A DNA stretch of 59,577 nucleotides from Candidatus Poseidoniales archaeon (GTDB taxonomy: Archaea > Thermoplasmatota > Poseidoniia > Poseidoniales > Thalassarchaeaceae): contig DTUF01000005.1 in NCBI GenBank assembly GCA_012964335.1, forward strand, positions 1 through 59,577, given 5' to 3'. Under the pieces are notes generated by a model. It was not told the DNA's origin. It saw only the letters and a list, made by a program, of their open reading frames with translations, and did no database searches. How positions within the stretch are numbered: position 1 is the first letter of the stretch; the number at the start of each line of letters is the position of its first letter. Positions 1-8,972 of this stretch are shown here, piece by piece. The position numbers and the translations under genes are program-made.

Positions 1-33
1 CATCATCTCTTACATCGTTGAAATAACCGCAAA
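1..33. repeat. Inverted copy of 1136-1168 at the window end
   Basis: Bases 1-33 are the exact reverse complement of 1136-1168, which lie inside the radical SAM gene just after its CxxC. The match stops at position 34, where the MFS coding sequence becomes coherent. A 33-base perfect inverted match with one arm flush with the sequence end suggests a chimeric read or contig end rather than a biological repeat. Confidence 0.85.
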
Positions 34-764
34 CTGTTCCACTCCAAATCAGAGGAGATTTCCGGTTCTGGCGTCCACTTGAACATCAATGCTCCAAAGC
101 CCCACCACCACAATGAGGATGTGACGAAAATTACTGCGAGTTTGAAGTTGGTGTCCCAATTCAATTGTGGTAACATTAGGATAGCAAGATGGAATATGAG
201 TAAAATTGAACCGCCCATGAATCCATACATGTAGCCCCAAGTTGAGACTTGATCTTGGTTTTCCCTATCACTTAGATAGGGCATGAATGAGTAATAGATG
301 ACATTACCACCTGTGAATCCGATGGTACCGATAGTGTACATCATCGCTAGAATGATGTATCCTTGTGAACCAAAATAGGGCGCTGCACCCATCAATGCAG
401 TGAATCCTATACCGGCAACAGTATACCATTTCAGCAACTTCTTTTTGATTGGCATCCGATCCGCAATTACACCCAATGCAGGAGCGGTAAGGACAACAAA
501 TATCATTGAAAATGTCAGTACGAATGCATAAAACGAATCACCAGATTGAGTTCCAGTGGCCAAGTTGTACAAACTAGCCATCAATGCTGGTGCGATGACC
601 GTCATCACAGTGAGTGCATAGGCTTGATTTGCCCAGTCAAAGAAATACCATCCCTTCAGTGCCTTCTTATCGTCGTCACTCATATCTGCAAGACTTTGTT
701 TACCAACTGTAGGTTCAGTTTCGCTTTTTGATACAGATACACTATCAGTCATGCTACCGCACAT
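3..764 (-). CDS. MFS transporter, UMF1/Atg22-like, C-terminally truncated
   Basis: This is the N-terminal half of a major facilitator transporter. The WYFFDWANQAYAL signature at about residues 39-51 and the following hydrophobic helices, with the basic MPIKKK loop between them, are typical of the UMF1 (Atg22-like) family, whose substrates are poorly known. The ATG at 764 is preceded by GGGAGG at a 5-nt spacing. The frame closes after only 253 residues, while family members are usually well above 400. The last ten or so residues come from an inverted copy of the neighbouring gene (positions 1-33 match the reverse complement of 1136-1168), so the stop is probably an assembly or amplification artefact and the true gene continues outside the window. 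Confidence 0.8.
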   Translation of the reverse strand: MCGSMTDSVSVSKSETEPTVGKQSLADMSDDDKKALKGWYFFDWANQAYALTVMTVIAPALMASLYNLATGTQSGDSFYAFVLTFSMIFVVLTAPALGVIADRMPIKKKLLKWYTVAGIGFTALMGAAPYFGSQGYIILAMMYTIGTIGFTGGNVIYYSFMPYLSDRENQDQVSTWGYMYGFMGGSILLIFHLAILMLPQLNWDTNFKLAVIFVTSSLWWWGFGALMFKWTPEPEISSDLEWNSLRLFQRCKR

Positions 765-861
765 GCGAGCCTCCCTCTTAGCATTACACCCTGCATTGAA
801 TTCTGTATTGTATGTAATAATGTCAATCCGCTACTATAGGGCAGATTGATGAGGGGGTGGT

Positions 862-2019
862 GTGCCGCTTGGCTTGAGTAACATGGCTGACCAATCCTCA
901 CCCTGCTCGGCTGGAATCATGCCGAGTTCTACTGAGGCTGTCAAAATCCATCATCTTGTGAAGGCTCCAGAAAATACTCCTGGTTCAATTCGCAAGCGAG
1001 AATCTTGGGATGCTGACGAATTAGCTACAGTTTACACAACTCCAGAATGCTTACCTGACGGGACAATATGTCAAGCGACTACGGTTATTTTCCGCACCCG
1101 AGGGTGCGTCTGGTGGTGGAATTCAGGTTGCACATTTTGCGGTTATTTCAACGATGTAAGAGATGATGTTACCTATGACAATTTGATGGCACAATGGCAA
1201 TCTGCCAAAGACCAAACTAACGATTTTGAGGGCTCAGAAGTCATCAAAGTCTACACATCGGGTACATTTTTTGAGGACCGTGAAAATCCTCCTGAGTGGC
1301 AAGAGGCAATACTTCGAGAGACCAATGAGAGGGGTCTGCGCCTAATAGTTGAAGCACGAGCTGAGATGTGCACTCCAGAAAAAATGTCGTGGGTGGCGAA
1401 CTTGCACCCAGGGTGTGTTGTCGCCATTGGGTTAGAAGCAATGGACGATGAAGTTCTCAAATTCCATTGCAATAAGGGATTTTCAACAAAACAATGGCTC
1501 AAAGCCGTGAAAACTCTTCGGGCTAATGAATTAGAAGTCAAGACATATTTGCTGTTCAAACCACCATTCATGTCTGAGGGTGATGCATTGAAACATTGTA
1601 TTGAATGGATACGTGAAGCCGGCCCTCTTTCTGATGAGGTCAGCGTCAATCCAATGAATATCCAGCGTGGTACAATTGTTGAGAGACTTTTCCGCCACCG
1701 TGAATACCGGCCTCCATGGCTTTGGTCTCTAGTTGAGATGATTCGTCAAGTTGACTCAGTTCCCGGTCGATTGATAGTTCATCCAACTGCAGCTGGACGC
1801 GTTCGTGGTGCACATAATTGCGGCAAATGTGACAAGCATGTTGCTGCCGCAATTGAGCGATATTCGGTTTCAGGAGACTTGCAAGAGTTTGCCGGCCTAA
1901 CCTGTGAATGTGAGAAAATTTGGGCTGCTGAAATCGAGTTGGATTGCACGATTCCATCTCCATTCGGGGTCGGTTTAGACCGTCGAATGCCTGCTGAAGA
2001 ATCTCTAATGTCACCTTGA
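862..2019 (+). CDS. raSEA: Archaeosine synthase beta subunit RaSEA (radical SAM)
   Basis: A radical SAM enzyme of the TIGR01210 type. RaSEA works with ArcS to turn the lysine-modified preQ0 at tRNA position 15 into archaeosine. The cluster motif is GCVWWWNSGCTFCGY at residues 81-95, giving C82, C90 and C93 with the Cx7CxxC spacing of this family rather than the common Cx3CxxC. Further support comes from the VYTSGTFF strand, the IGLEAMDD segment and a C-terminal Cys cluster (HNCGKCDKH, then CECE). Length 385 is in the family range. The GTG at 862 follows GAGGGGG; the ATG at 883 is an alternative start. The gene is divergent from the MFS gene. ArcS itself is not in the window. Confidence 0.88.
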   Translation: MPLGLSNMADQSSPCSAGIMPSSTEAVKIHHLVKAPENTPGSIRKRESWDADELATVYTTPECLPDGTICQATTVIFRTRGCVWWWNSGCTFCGYFNDVRDDVTYDNLMAQWQSAKDQTNDFEGSEVIKVYTSGTFFEDRENPPEWQEAILRETNERGLRLIVEARAEMCTPEKMSWVANLHPGCVVAIGLEAMDDEVLKFHCNKGFSTKQWLKAVKTLRANELEVKTYLLFKPPFMSEGDALKHCIEWIREAGPLSDEVSVNPMNIQRGTIVERLFRHREYRPPWLWSLVEMIRQVDSVPGRLIVHPTAAGRVRGAHNCGKCDKHVAAAIERYSVSGDLQEFAGLTCECEKIWAAEIELDCTIPSPFGVGLDRRMPAEESLMSP

Positions 2020-2069
2020 TTTTCACGCCGTTTCTCTCCTAATGCTTAAGGACAACTTTCGTTTCGGAA

Positions 2070-2089
2070 AGATTGCCTAAAGGCAATCT
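2070..2089 (+). promoter_or_regulatory. Leader hairpin, 8-bp stem with TAAA loop
   Basis: AGATTGCC and GGCAATCT pair perfectly around a TAAA loop, ending 11 bases before the ATG at 2101. A TTAAGG sequence at about 2046-2051 could be the TATA element, which would place the hairpin at the very 5' end of the mRNA. Two other gene leaders here have the same CCTAAAGG core. The function is unknown; a terminator for the upstream gene is less likely because no U-run follows. Confidence 0.55.
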
Positions 2090-2100
2090 GTGGTGAAGTG

Positions 2101-2364
2101 ATGAGTGAACTACCCGAAATGACGCAGGGGCGAGAAGAACCCGCTGCTTCTACAGCTGTTTGGACATTGAGTTTAGTTGGTGCTTTTGCGTTTATGATTT
2201 TGTACGGGGTACTCTACCCAAATCATCCATTCCCTGGTCTTGGGGATATACTCCCATTGTTCAGTGAATTAGGCAGCAGTGTTGTTTGGTTCTTTATCGC
2301 AGGGATTATCCTCGGCTTGTCGATGTTACTAGCGATGCTAGTTGGGGAGTCCATTGCAGAATGA
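2101..2364 (+). CDS. Small two-helix membrane protein, upstream of the oxidase-like gene
   Basis: An 87-residue protein with a polar N-terminus (about 20 residues) and two hydrophobic segments, about residues 20-40 and 60-82, separated by a Pro/Gly-rich loop. I do not recognise the family. It starts at the ATG at 2101 behind GGTGA (a GTG at 2098 also exists) and ends nine bases before the heme-copper-oxidase-like gene, so the two are probably one operon. A small accessory subunit of that membrane complex is the natural inference, made from context only. Confidence 0.7.
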   Translation: MSELPEMTQGREEPAASTAVWTLSLVGAFAFMILYGVLYPNHPFPGLGDILPLFSELGSSVVWFFIAGIILGLSMLLAMLVGESIAE

Positions 2365-2373
2365 GGTGATTTT

Positions 2374-4200
2374 ATGGAGATTAGAACATTATTCATTTCA
2401 TACGTTATTTGGCTATTTTTCGTCAGGTATCTAACTATTACAGGTCTTGGACCATTTGGCTCATTCGCTCGCGACATTTCTACATTCATGCTTGGAAAGG
2501 GACTTGGCCCAGCCGCTGACTTGATGGAAGATCGTGCTGGTGGAGCGGCAAAAACTTGGTTCGCTCATGGTATCTTTTGGTTCATCATCGCTGCAACCCT
2601 GTCATTTTTGAGTATGTGGACAGCATACGAACCAAATGCATTACACTCACTTGGAGCAATTGGATATTCTCCAAGCGCGGCTCAGGCTACTGCTGCTATT
2701 CATGTTGTAACTGCCTTTGGCGCATTATCAATGATGTTAATGGCTGCAGGATTTGCTATGCAAGGCCGCCTCGCTGGGGGCCGAATGGCCAATGAAGCGA
2801 CAACTGCTCTAATCGCTTTTGCATGGAGCGCAGTAGTTGCAGTAGGCCTAATTCTTTCACACACTGATTTAATCGGTACAAGCAGTTGGTTTGAATTACC
2901 ACCAGTTTACTACATTTTACTGACATTCTTGGCATTACCACTATTTGTCAATCACTTGTTGACAATGGCGAACTCAGGTTCCCCGGTAATGATTTCACAG
3001 TGGTTTATCGTGATGGGTTACGCTGCATTCATTTGGCTAGGTGCTGTTTCGATGTTCTTACTTTCAGGAGAAAATCACACTCTTTCGTGGTTACTAGTCA
3101 AGGTACTGTTCGGTGGTTGGTTACTCTCACAAGCACTAGGTATTGCTCATCATGTGATACCATCAGCACTAGGGGTTCCACTTTGGAGTCGTTCTCTTGC
3201 TACTCTAACCTTGTTTGGTACATTCCTAACATTCTCTCCACTCGGTGCTGTGGCATCCGTCCCTACAATGGGGTATTTCATGCAAGCAATGGTGGCAATT
3301 CTATTATCACTCTCATTAGTGCCACTCATCGCTACTGTAGTTAATTTGACCAAGACTGCAAGTGGTCGGGTGATGGAATCTTATGGGGTCAAGTTCACAA
3401 TTCTAGGTATTATTTTATTGATTCCAATTTCGTTTGGTAGTTTATTCGCCTCTGTCTCAGCATTTGGAGGAGGCAACGAGTTAGCTCACATTGCCCCCAC
3501 TCTAGACACTCTTGCACTTTGGGGTGTTTTCGGTATGATAGCACTAGGAAGTGTCCACCTGCTCTTCCCACAAGTGACAGGACGTGAGTTGTTCAGTTGT
3601 GCCAGGACAAAGATGACCTTCTGGTTTGCAACTGTTGGAATAGTTGGATTTGGCACTTCACAATTTATCGTTGATTATGTGAATAATTCAATTGGTGCTG
3701 CTGATGTTTCTCTGGCACTAGAAGAGGCCGGCGTGAGTGCTGTCGGAGCAGGGGATGTGCAGGCTTTCGCAGCCATCATGTTCTATGGTGTTGCTTTAGC
3801 AGGCGTTTTTGCTGCTCAAAATATGTTGCAGGGTTCATTCCGTGGCGCTGTGCTTTCAGATGGCGCTCCAGCCCCGAATGTAATTACAGCACAGATGGCA
3901 ATTAGTGGAACCACTTCAATCCGAAACCTGCTTTCAGCAGGTGCAGGTGTTGACACTGTTCTTACTGTAGATGGAGGTTCTTCTGAAGGTCGAATCTCAT
4001 TAGCAGATATTTCTCCAGCAGAAGAGCCATCCGAAGAAGCAGATGCAGAGCCAGAAGAGGAAGAAGTAGAACATCCAGTGGTTGAAATCCCTGATAATCT
4101 CTCAAAGATGTTGAAGGCAGAATTAGTTGAGTTGGCAAAGGCAGCAGGTGTCTCTACTACAGGAACCAAGTCTGACTTGATTGACCGCCTTAGTGCTTGA
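2374..4200 (+). CDS. Divergent heme-copper oxidase subunit I-like membrane protein with C-terminal SAP domain
   Basis: A 608-residue protein with about 12-14 transmembrane helices, resembling the cbb3/NorB-type subunit I. Recognisable parts are AIHVVTAFGALSMMLMAAG (like the low-spin heme helix), GIAHHVIPSALGVPLWS (like GMMYYFVPKQAGRPVYS), the FPQVTGRELFS segment and FWFATVGIVGFG. By eye the CuB-ligand positions are not His: the GPHHLHY-like segment reads FSPLGAV, and the HVH pair near the end reads LDT. After the last helix there is an acidic linker (about 535-570) and a SAP helix-extended-loop-helix (about 574-606), a fold usually linked to nucleic-acid binding. The start follows GAGGTGAT directly. 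It may no longer be an oxidase. Confidence 0.65.
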   Translation: MEIRTLFISYVIWLFFVRYLTITGLGPFGSFARDISTFMLGKGLGPAADLMEDRAGGAAKTWFAHGIFWFIIAATLSFLSMWTAYEPNALHSLGAIGYSPSAAQATAAIHVVTAFGALSMMLMAAGFAMQGRLAGGRMANEATTALIAFAWSAVVAVGLILSHTDLIGTSSWFELPPVYYILLTFLALPLFVNHLLTMANSGSPVMISQWFIVMGYAAFIWLGAVSMFLLSGENHTLSWLLVKVLFGGWLLSQALGIAHHVIPSALGVPLWSRSLATLTLFGTFLTFSPLGAVASVPTMGYFMQAMVAILLSLSLVPLIATVVNLTKTASGRVMESYGVKFTILGIILLIPISFGSLFASVSAFGGGNELAHIAPTLDTLALWGVFGMIALGSVHLLFPQVTGRELFSCARTKMTFWFATVGIVGFGTSQFIVDYVNNSIGAADVSLALEEAGVSAVGAGDVQAFAAIMFYGVALAGVFAAQNMLQGSFRGAVLSDGAPAPNVITAQMAISGTTSIRNLLSAGAGVDTVLTVDGGSSEGRISLADISPAEEPSEEADAEPEEEEVEHPVVEIPDNLSKMLKAELVELAKAAGVSTTGTKSDLIDRLSA

Positions 4201-4260
4201 TTGAAGGATTGGGAAACCGCCATAGCGAATACCCTTACTCCGCTAACAAGGGGAATTGCG

Positions 4261-5535
4261 ATGCGTATTGGCTTAGTCGGAAAACCAAACGTTGGTAAAT
4301 CAACGACTTTTGCCGCTTTAACAGAAACTACAGTAGAAATCGCAAACTATCCATTCACAACAATTGAGGCAAATGTTGGTGTCACTTACATTCCAGCAAC
4401 ATCACCATGTGCTTGCAAGGAACTTTCAATCCAGATAGTAGAAAGTGGTAGGTCTGTTGAATTAAATGAGGATAGGGAAGGCAGTATCTGTCAACCAAGA
4501 ACCGGTGCTTGTAACGGGTATACAAGATTAGTTCCAGTCACTCTAGTGGATGTAGCGGGATTAGTCCCTGGTGCACATGAAGGCCGTGGTAGGGGAAACC
4601 AGTTTCTTTCTGATTTGGCTAGTTGTGATGCCCTGATCCAAGTTGTTGATGCCTCTGGAGGTACAGATATTGAGGGAAACCCGACAGGTCCTGGTGGTTG
4701 CTCACCAAATGATGAGCACGATTTTTTGATAGAAGAATTAGCGGCATGGATTGATGGAATAATCTCCAATGGTTGGGCTAAGGCGGTACGCCGCATTCAA
4801 TCTGAAGGTGAGGCAGGATTGACAAATTTTCTCCATGACCAATTAACTGGAATTGGTGCTACTCATAGTGATATTACAATCGGACTAGATGTTTTCAGGC
4901 GTGAAAACCCCGATATACCAACAATTAATGTGTGGGGTGATGAAGAAAAAAGGCTTCTTTCTGATGTTCTTCGCCGTCAACTGTTTCCACTGTATATTTC
5001 CGCTAATAAATCAGATTTAGCAGACGAAGAGACTTATTCAAGCCTGCAGGCACAGGTAAAATCTTCTGGCGGTTTATTTGTTCCGTGTAGTGGCGAAACA
5101 GAACTAGCCTTACGACGGGCTAGTAAGGCAGGAGCCATTTTCTATTCGCCTGGTGAATCAAGTTTTGAAGTAAATCCAGATGCTACTCTGAATGACGCAC
5201 AGAAGAGAGGACTTTCTGAACTTCATGATAGGATTTCCAAAATGGGCGGTACAGGTTTGAACGAATTACTCAGAAAGGTAGTGTTTGAGAGATTGGAACA
5301 AATTGTTGCTTATCCAGTCCAAGATGAGACACACTGGACGGATGGTGATGGCCGAGTACTCCCAGATGCCCTGTTAATCTCTTCAGGAACTACCGCTAAA
5401 GGGTTGGCCTACGCAGTTCACACAGACTTGGGGGATGGCTTCATTCGCGCATCTGATGCACGAAATGGCAGAATCATTGGGTCAGATCACGAACTTTCTG
5501 ACAACGATGTTATCAAAATCCATGCAAAAACCTGA
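4261..5535 (+). CDS. ychF: OBG/YchF-family GTPase with TGS domain
   Basis: A translation-factor-class P-loop GTPase. Visible motifs are GKPNVGKST (G1, residues 7-15), DVAGLVPGAHEG (G3), ANKSD (an NKxD G4 specifying guanine) and a C-terminal TGS domain of about 80 residues ending IIGSDHELSDNDVIKIHAKT. YchF/OBG proteins bind ribosomes, and this archaeal type has NKxD in place of the bacterial NxxE. There is a Cys-containing insert (CAC, CQPRTGAC) in the G domain. The frame is open from a TTG at 4201, but family members begin MRIGLVGKPN, so the ATG at 4261 behind GGGGAA is chosen; this gives 424 residues. It follows the oxidase-like gene on the same strand. Confidence 0.88.
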   Translation: MRIGLVGKPNVGKSTTFAALTETTVEIANYPFTTIEANVGVTYIPATSPCACKELSIQIVESGRSVELNEDREGSICQPRTGACNGYTRLVPVTLVDVAGLVPGAHEGRGRGNQFLSDLASCDALIQVVDASGGTDIEGNPTGPGGCSPNDEHDFLIEELAAWIDGIISNGWAKAVRRIQSEGEAGLTNFLHDQLTGIGATHSDITIGLDVFRRENPDIPTINVWGDEEKRLLSDVLRRQLFPLYISANKSDLADEETYSSLQAQVKSSGGLFVPCSGETELALRRASKAGAIFYSPGESSFEVNPDATLNDAQKRGLSELHDRISKMGGTGLNELLRKVVFERLEQIVAYPVQDETHWTDGDGRVLPDALLISSGTTAKGLAYAVHTDLGDGFIRASDARNGRIIGSDHELSDNDVIKIHAKT

Positions 5536-5578
5536 CATCAATAACACATGTGCCGCAACATGGGATTGAACTCTAGTT

Positions 5579-6637
5579 TCAAGCGTCTTCTTCATCACCG
5601 AAGTCTGGTGCTGCTGGCAGATTATCAGATTCTAGAGCGGGTGCTTCATCCACTACTGGTGGTGATGCATCCTCAGTTTTATCAGATTCAATAACATCAC
5701 TTAATTTGGCATCTGTATTCATTAAATCGTCAGCATCAATGGTCTTTAGTGTCGCAAGGAACGCCTCATTATCTTCTACAGTGAATGACTCTTTACCTTT
5801 ACCAACTCCGCCTAACTTTCCATAATCATATGGTAACACTAGAGTAATGAGTGTATGTTGTTCCATACCCAATTCTCCTACTGTTTGTAGACGGCGCAGT
5901 TCCAAAAGTTCAGGGTGCTGAGCCATTGTGTTAGCTGCGTGAGCGAGGTTCTTGACCGCTTCAACTTCTCCTTCAGCACGTCGTAGTCTAGCTCGGCGTT
6001 CTCTTTGTGCTTCTGCTTCACGAGCAATTGCTCTTTGCATATCTGTTGGGATAACCACATCTGTGATATCAATTCTAGTAACATCTATTCCAAGTGGAAG
6101 TGAAAAGGTGTCAAGAATATCCTCCATCCTGTTGGCGATGGTTTCTCTCTTGGAAAGTAATTCGTCCAAGGTAAATTCGCCAATTACTACTCGCAGAGTA
6201 GACATAGTTGCTTGGCGAATTACCATTGCAGGGTCTGAAACAGCCAATACAGAAGTCATTGGGTCAATGACTTTCCAATAAACGACTCCATCCACTTTGA
6301 TACTAACATTGTCTCTGGTAATACAGACTTGACCAGGGATATTTTCTGGACGGTCGCGTATATCAACTGCTAGGAACATATCAATTATTGGCCATCGGAA
6401 TGCTAAACCAACCCCATTCAATTTTATTGGCTTTCCAAATCGGAATTTGATCGCTCGTTCGTATTGGTCAAGAATGGTTATCCATCCTCGTCTTGGCCAT
6501 GTACCCCTAGGTGGATATGCCGTTGGCTCACCTCCAGCAGCAGTAAACATCCCTCCCGCTGCCTTTAGTGCAAGCAATAAGCCTGCAGCGATTAATCCAA
6601 CTGTGATGCCACATAATAGTTCAAACAAGACAGCCAT
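5579..6637 (-). CDS. SPFH (stomatin/prohibitin, slipin-like) membrane protein
   Basis: A 352-residue protein with one N-terminal transmembrane helix (about 3-28), a Pro/Gly-rich linker, then a full SPFH/band-7 domain: VDIRDRPENIPGQ, ITRDNVSIKVDGVVYWKV, the FTLDELLSKRETI helix, and IDVTRIDITDVVIPTDMQRAI. It continues into a charged coiled coil (about 215-250) and an acidic Ala/Pro tail. SPFH proteins oligomerise on membranes and organise proteases or lipid domains; the client here is unknown. The ATG at 6637 sits in a TGATG overlap with the upstream SPFH gene and has a perfect GGAGGTGAT Shine-Dalgarno at a 5-nt spacing, which rules out the GTG three bases upstream. Confidence 0.88.
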   Translation of the reverse strand: MAVLFELLCGITVGLIAAGLLLALKAAGGMFTAAGGEPTAYPPRGTWPRRGWITILDQYERAIKFRFGKPIKLNGVGLAFRWPIIDMFLAVDIRDRPENIPGQVCITRDNVSIKVDGVVYWKVIDPMTSVLAVSDPAMVIRQATMSTLRVVIGEFTLDELLSKRETIANRMEDILDTFSLPLGIDVTRIDITDVVIPTDMQRAIAREAEAQRERRARLRRAEGEVEAVKNLAHAANTMAQHPELLELRRLQTVGELGMEQHTLITLVLPYDYGKLGGVGKGKESFTVEDNEAFLATLKTIDADDLMNTDAKLSDVIESDKTEDASPPVVDEAPALESDNLPAAPDFGDEEDA

Positions 6638-7416
6638 CACTTATCACCTCCTGAAAATAGTTCACCAAGTGGTCCATTACTAATGTCAAGAAGGGTGTCA
6701 GGTAACATCATAATACGTGTAGCATTATTTTCTGCTCCAACTTCAGAAAGGACTTGTAATCGGCGCAATTCCATTAGTGCTGGGAATCGAGCAAACAACT
6801 CTTGTGCCTCTGCCAGCTTGCTTGCAGACTCGCGCTCAGCACTTGCCTTGATGACTCTTGAGCGAGCCTCCCTGTCAGCCTCAGCCTCCTTTGCCATGGC
6901 TCTAGTCAAATCATGTGGCAGTTGCATATCAGTTAATTCGACGTGTCTGACATCAATTCCCCATGGATCAGTCGCATCATCTAAATTGATTCGAATTCTT
7001 TCAGCAACGGCTTCTCTTTGCTGAAGAATTTCGTCAAGAGGAACAGAACCGAACACATCTCGTAGAGCACCCATTGCCGCCATTCCAATTGACGCCCGAG
7101 CATTAGTAACCTTGTTTACCGCATCACCGGGGTCTCTAACACGGTAGAAAATAACGGCATCAATTGTCAGTGAAATATTGTCTTTTGTGACCACAGATTG
7201 ACCCGGCACGTCATTGATGAGAAGACGTAAATCCCATCTTACCATACGGTCTACCCATGGAATTACAATCCTAATTCCTGGTGATAACACACCTCTATAG
7301 GAACCAAGTCGAAAGACGACAGCCCCTTCCCAATGCCGAATAATTTTCAAAAAGCTCCCTATTAAGAGCACCAAAACAAAAGTCACCATCCCTATAATCA
7401 AAAATACGGCTACCAT
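6637..7416 (-). CDS. SPFH (slipin-like) membrane protein
   Basis: A 259-residue protein with an N-terminal helix (about 3-24) followed directly by a band-7/SPFH domain: WEGAVVFRLGSYRGV, DRMVRWDLRLLINDVPGQSV, the DNISLTIDAVIFYRV strand, VPLDEILQQREAV and IDVRHVELTDMQLPHDL, then an Ala/Glu/Arg coiled coil. It is close in plan to stomatin and slipin. Its stop overlaps the start of the second, longer SPFH gene, so the pair is translationally coupled and may form a hetero-oligomer like HflK/HflC or two prohibitins. No NfeD or FtsH-type partner is visible next to it. Confidence 0.88.
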   Translation of the reverse strand: MVAVFLIIGMVTFVLVLLIGSFLKIIRHWEGAVVFRLGSYRGVLSPGIRIVIPWVDRMVRWDLRLLINDVPGQSVVTKDNISLTIDAVIFYRVRDPGDAVNKVTNARASIGMAAMGALRDVFGSVPLDEILQQREAVAERIRINLDDATDPWGIDVRHVELTDMQLPHDLTRAMAKEAEADREARSRVIKASAERESASKLAEAQELFARFPALMELRRLQVLSEVGAENNATRIMMLPDTLLDISNGPLGELFSGGDK

Positions 7417-7484
7417 GTTTTACCGGCGAAAGTAATACACTATTAGGTTTAGTCCGGTATTTTCAATAAGAAAATTATGAAAAA

Positions 7485-8228
7485 TCAAATATTAAATGAC
7501 AACCATTCAATTGCTTGTTGCACAAATAATAAATTATCACCTTGCTCAATGTAACCATTAGCGGCAATATTGCTATCTCCTACCACGACTAGGCGACCAT
7601 TCATTTCACTCACAGCAGCGATTGGTAATTCCCCTTGAATTTCACCTTCGTCAAGAACAGAATCTAGGTCAATATCTCCAAACGACGATGCAGAAGTAGA
7701 TGCTAATGCGGTAGCACCCTCACTAACTCTGAGAGAGCACCCTGAGAAGTAAATTAGTTCACTAATCCCCTTTGTGATTGGATGGTCAGCAAAGTTTTGC
7801 ACACGAACAAAGTGTGGTATTGATTCTTCACCAAGCACAACCCCTGCCAACTCAACTTTCTGAGTTACATGTTCTTCATGGTCTGTAACTCTGTCTTTTT
7901 GAATCTCGATACCACAAGGAGTTGTAAGTTCATTTAGGAAATCAACATGACCGAATAAGTCACCCCATTCTGCTAGAAGGAGGATTGATTTTCCGTTTTC
8001 CAAATGAGATTGTAATGAAGTCATTTCATCTCCTGAGAATTGATTTTTTGGAAATGGAATTATTATTACATCCCAAGGGAGATTATCTACAGCATCTAAT
8101 GATGTATTGATAAATTCTAAATTGTGATCATTTTTTTCTAGTAATTCTGCCAGTGCTGTTAATCCATCTGCCTCTGGGTTTGCCATAGAAGAACCCATGT
8201 GGAATTCATCGAATCCGATGAGCGCCAT
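7485..8228 (-). CDS. Unknown protein, DUF4350 / amidotransferase-like fold
   Basis: A 247-residue soluble protein. The pattern of an N-terminal FDEFH, a WDVIIIPFP strand, LQSHLENGKSILLLAEWGDLFGH and a late GRLVVVGDSNIAANG resembles the Rossmann-like domain in DUF4350, GldG and IFT52-type proteins, which looks like a class I amidotransferase but usually lacks the catalytic Cys-His pair. I see no obvious nucleophile elbow. The second ATG (8228) is preferred because AAGGTGG lies 7 nt upstream of it. It starts shortly after the 8241-8912 gene in the same direction. The function is unknown. Confidence 0.6.
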   Translation of the reverse strand: MALIGFDEFHMGSSMANPEADGLTALAELLEKNDHNLEFINTSLDAVDNLPWDVIIIPFPKNQFSGDEMTSLQSHLENGKSILLLAEWGDLFGHVDFLNELTTPCGIEIQKDRVTDHEEHVTQKVELAGVVLGEESIPHFVRVQNFADHPITKGISELIYFSGCSLRVSEGATALASTSASSFGDIDLDSVLDEGEIQGELPIAAVSEMNGRLVVVGDSNIAANGYIEQGDNLLFVQQAIEWLSFNI

Positions 8229-8240
8229 CTGCATCCACCT

Positions 8241-8912
8241 TCAAAGGTCCTCGGCTACCGCTGTAATTTCTAGTGAGTAGACCGCTACTCGCCATGATAC
8301 GGTTACATCTTCATCGCTGTCTACAATACCACCAACTATTGGGCCGGGATAATTATCTACTTCAAGAGTGACAGAAGTCAGCCATTCGCCAGTTCCATTA
8401 CCGCCATCATTCCATTGTGCTTCAATGTCATTCTTACTAACGCCGTCTGCGATATAGGAGGAACCATCCCACTCAGGGGTTATTTGAATTGTGAATGTAA
8501 CAGCATCGCCATTACAAGAACCGCTGCCAGATTCATCATCAGGAGTTCCTTCAACTCCTGAAAAATCAGTGGTGACATCGACATTATCTGTAAACCCTGG
8601 TCCGGGGTCATCATTGTCATTACAACTAACGGTGATTTCAACAAATCCAATCATCATTTCTCCAGAGTCTAATTCAAAGAAGTAATCACCTTGCTCCCCA
8701 TCAGCGAGATTCATGGTTTCATCAGAGGTGATATTGTCTTGAATGAAATCAACTTGCCACTTGCCTTTTGCACCAGAAGAGGCTCCACCTAGGTCGTCAG
8801 AATTTGACGCCATAAAGGAGAAATAGGCAGGGAAAGTGATAGCGAAAACAACTGAAATCACCAAAATAGTGATTGCCCGCTGAGAGGTGAATAATTTCTC
8901 AAGACCAGTCAT
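8241..8912 (-). CDS. Membrane-anchored extracellular protein, unknown
   Basis: A 223-residue protein with one N-terminal hydrophobic segment (about 13-34) that acts as an uncleaved anchor or signal, followed by an acidic, Asp/Gly/Ser-rich, probably beta-rich region. It has two Cys (VSCNDN and GSCNGD, about residues 95 and 132) that could form a disulfide, which fits an exported protein. No family is recognised. It lies immediately upstream of the DUF4350-like gene with a 12-base gap, so the two are likely cotranscribed. Confidence 0.6.
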   Translation of the reverse strand: MTGLEKLFTSQRAITILVISVVFAITFPAYFSFMASNSDDLGGASSGAKGKWQVDFIQDNITSDETMNLADGEQGDYFFELDSGEMMIGFVEITVSCNDNDDPGPGFTDNVDVTTDFSGVEGTPDDESGSGSCNGDAVTFTIQITPEWDGSSYIADGVSKNDIEAQWNDGGNGTGEWLTSVTLEVDNYPGPIVGGIVDSDEDVTVSWRVAVYSLEITAVAEDL

Positions 8913-8972
8913 TAGCGCCCCTCAACCGTATGTGGGTGGCCACTGTGTTATCAATGTGCCACCGTTAGTGGT

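Noticed and set aside
2374-4200. Calling this a working cbb3 oxidase subunit I
   Set aside because: The expected metal-ligand His are not visible and no CcoO/CcoP or cytochrome c motif (CxxCH) is nearby.
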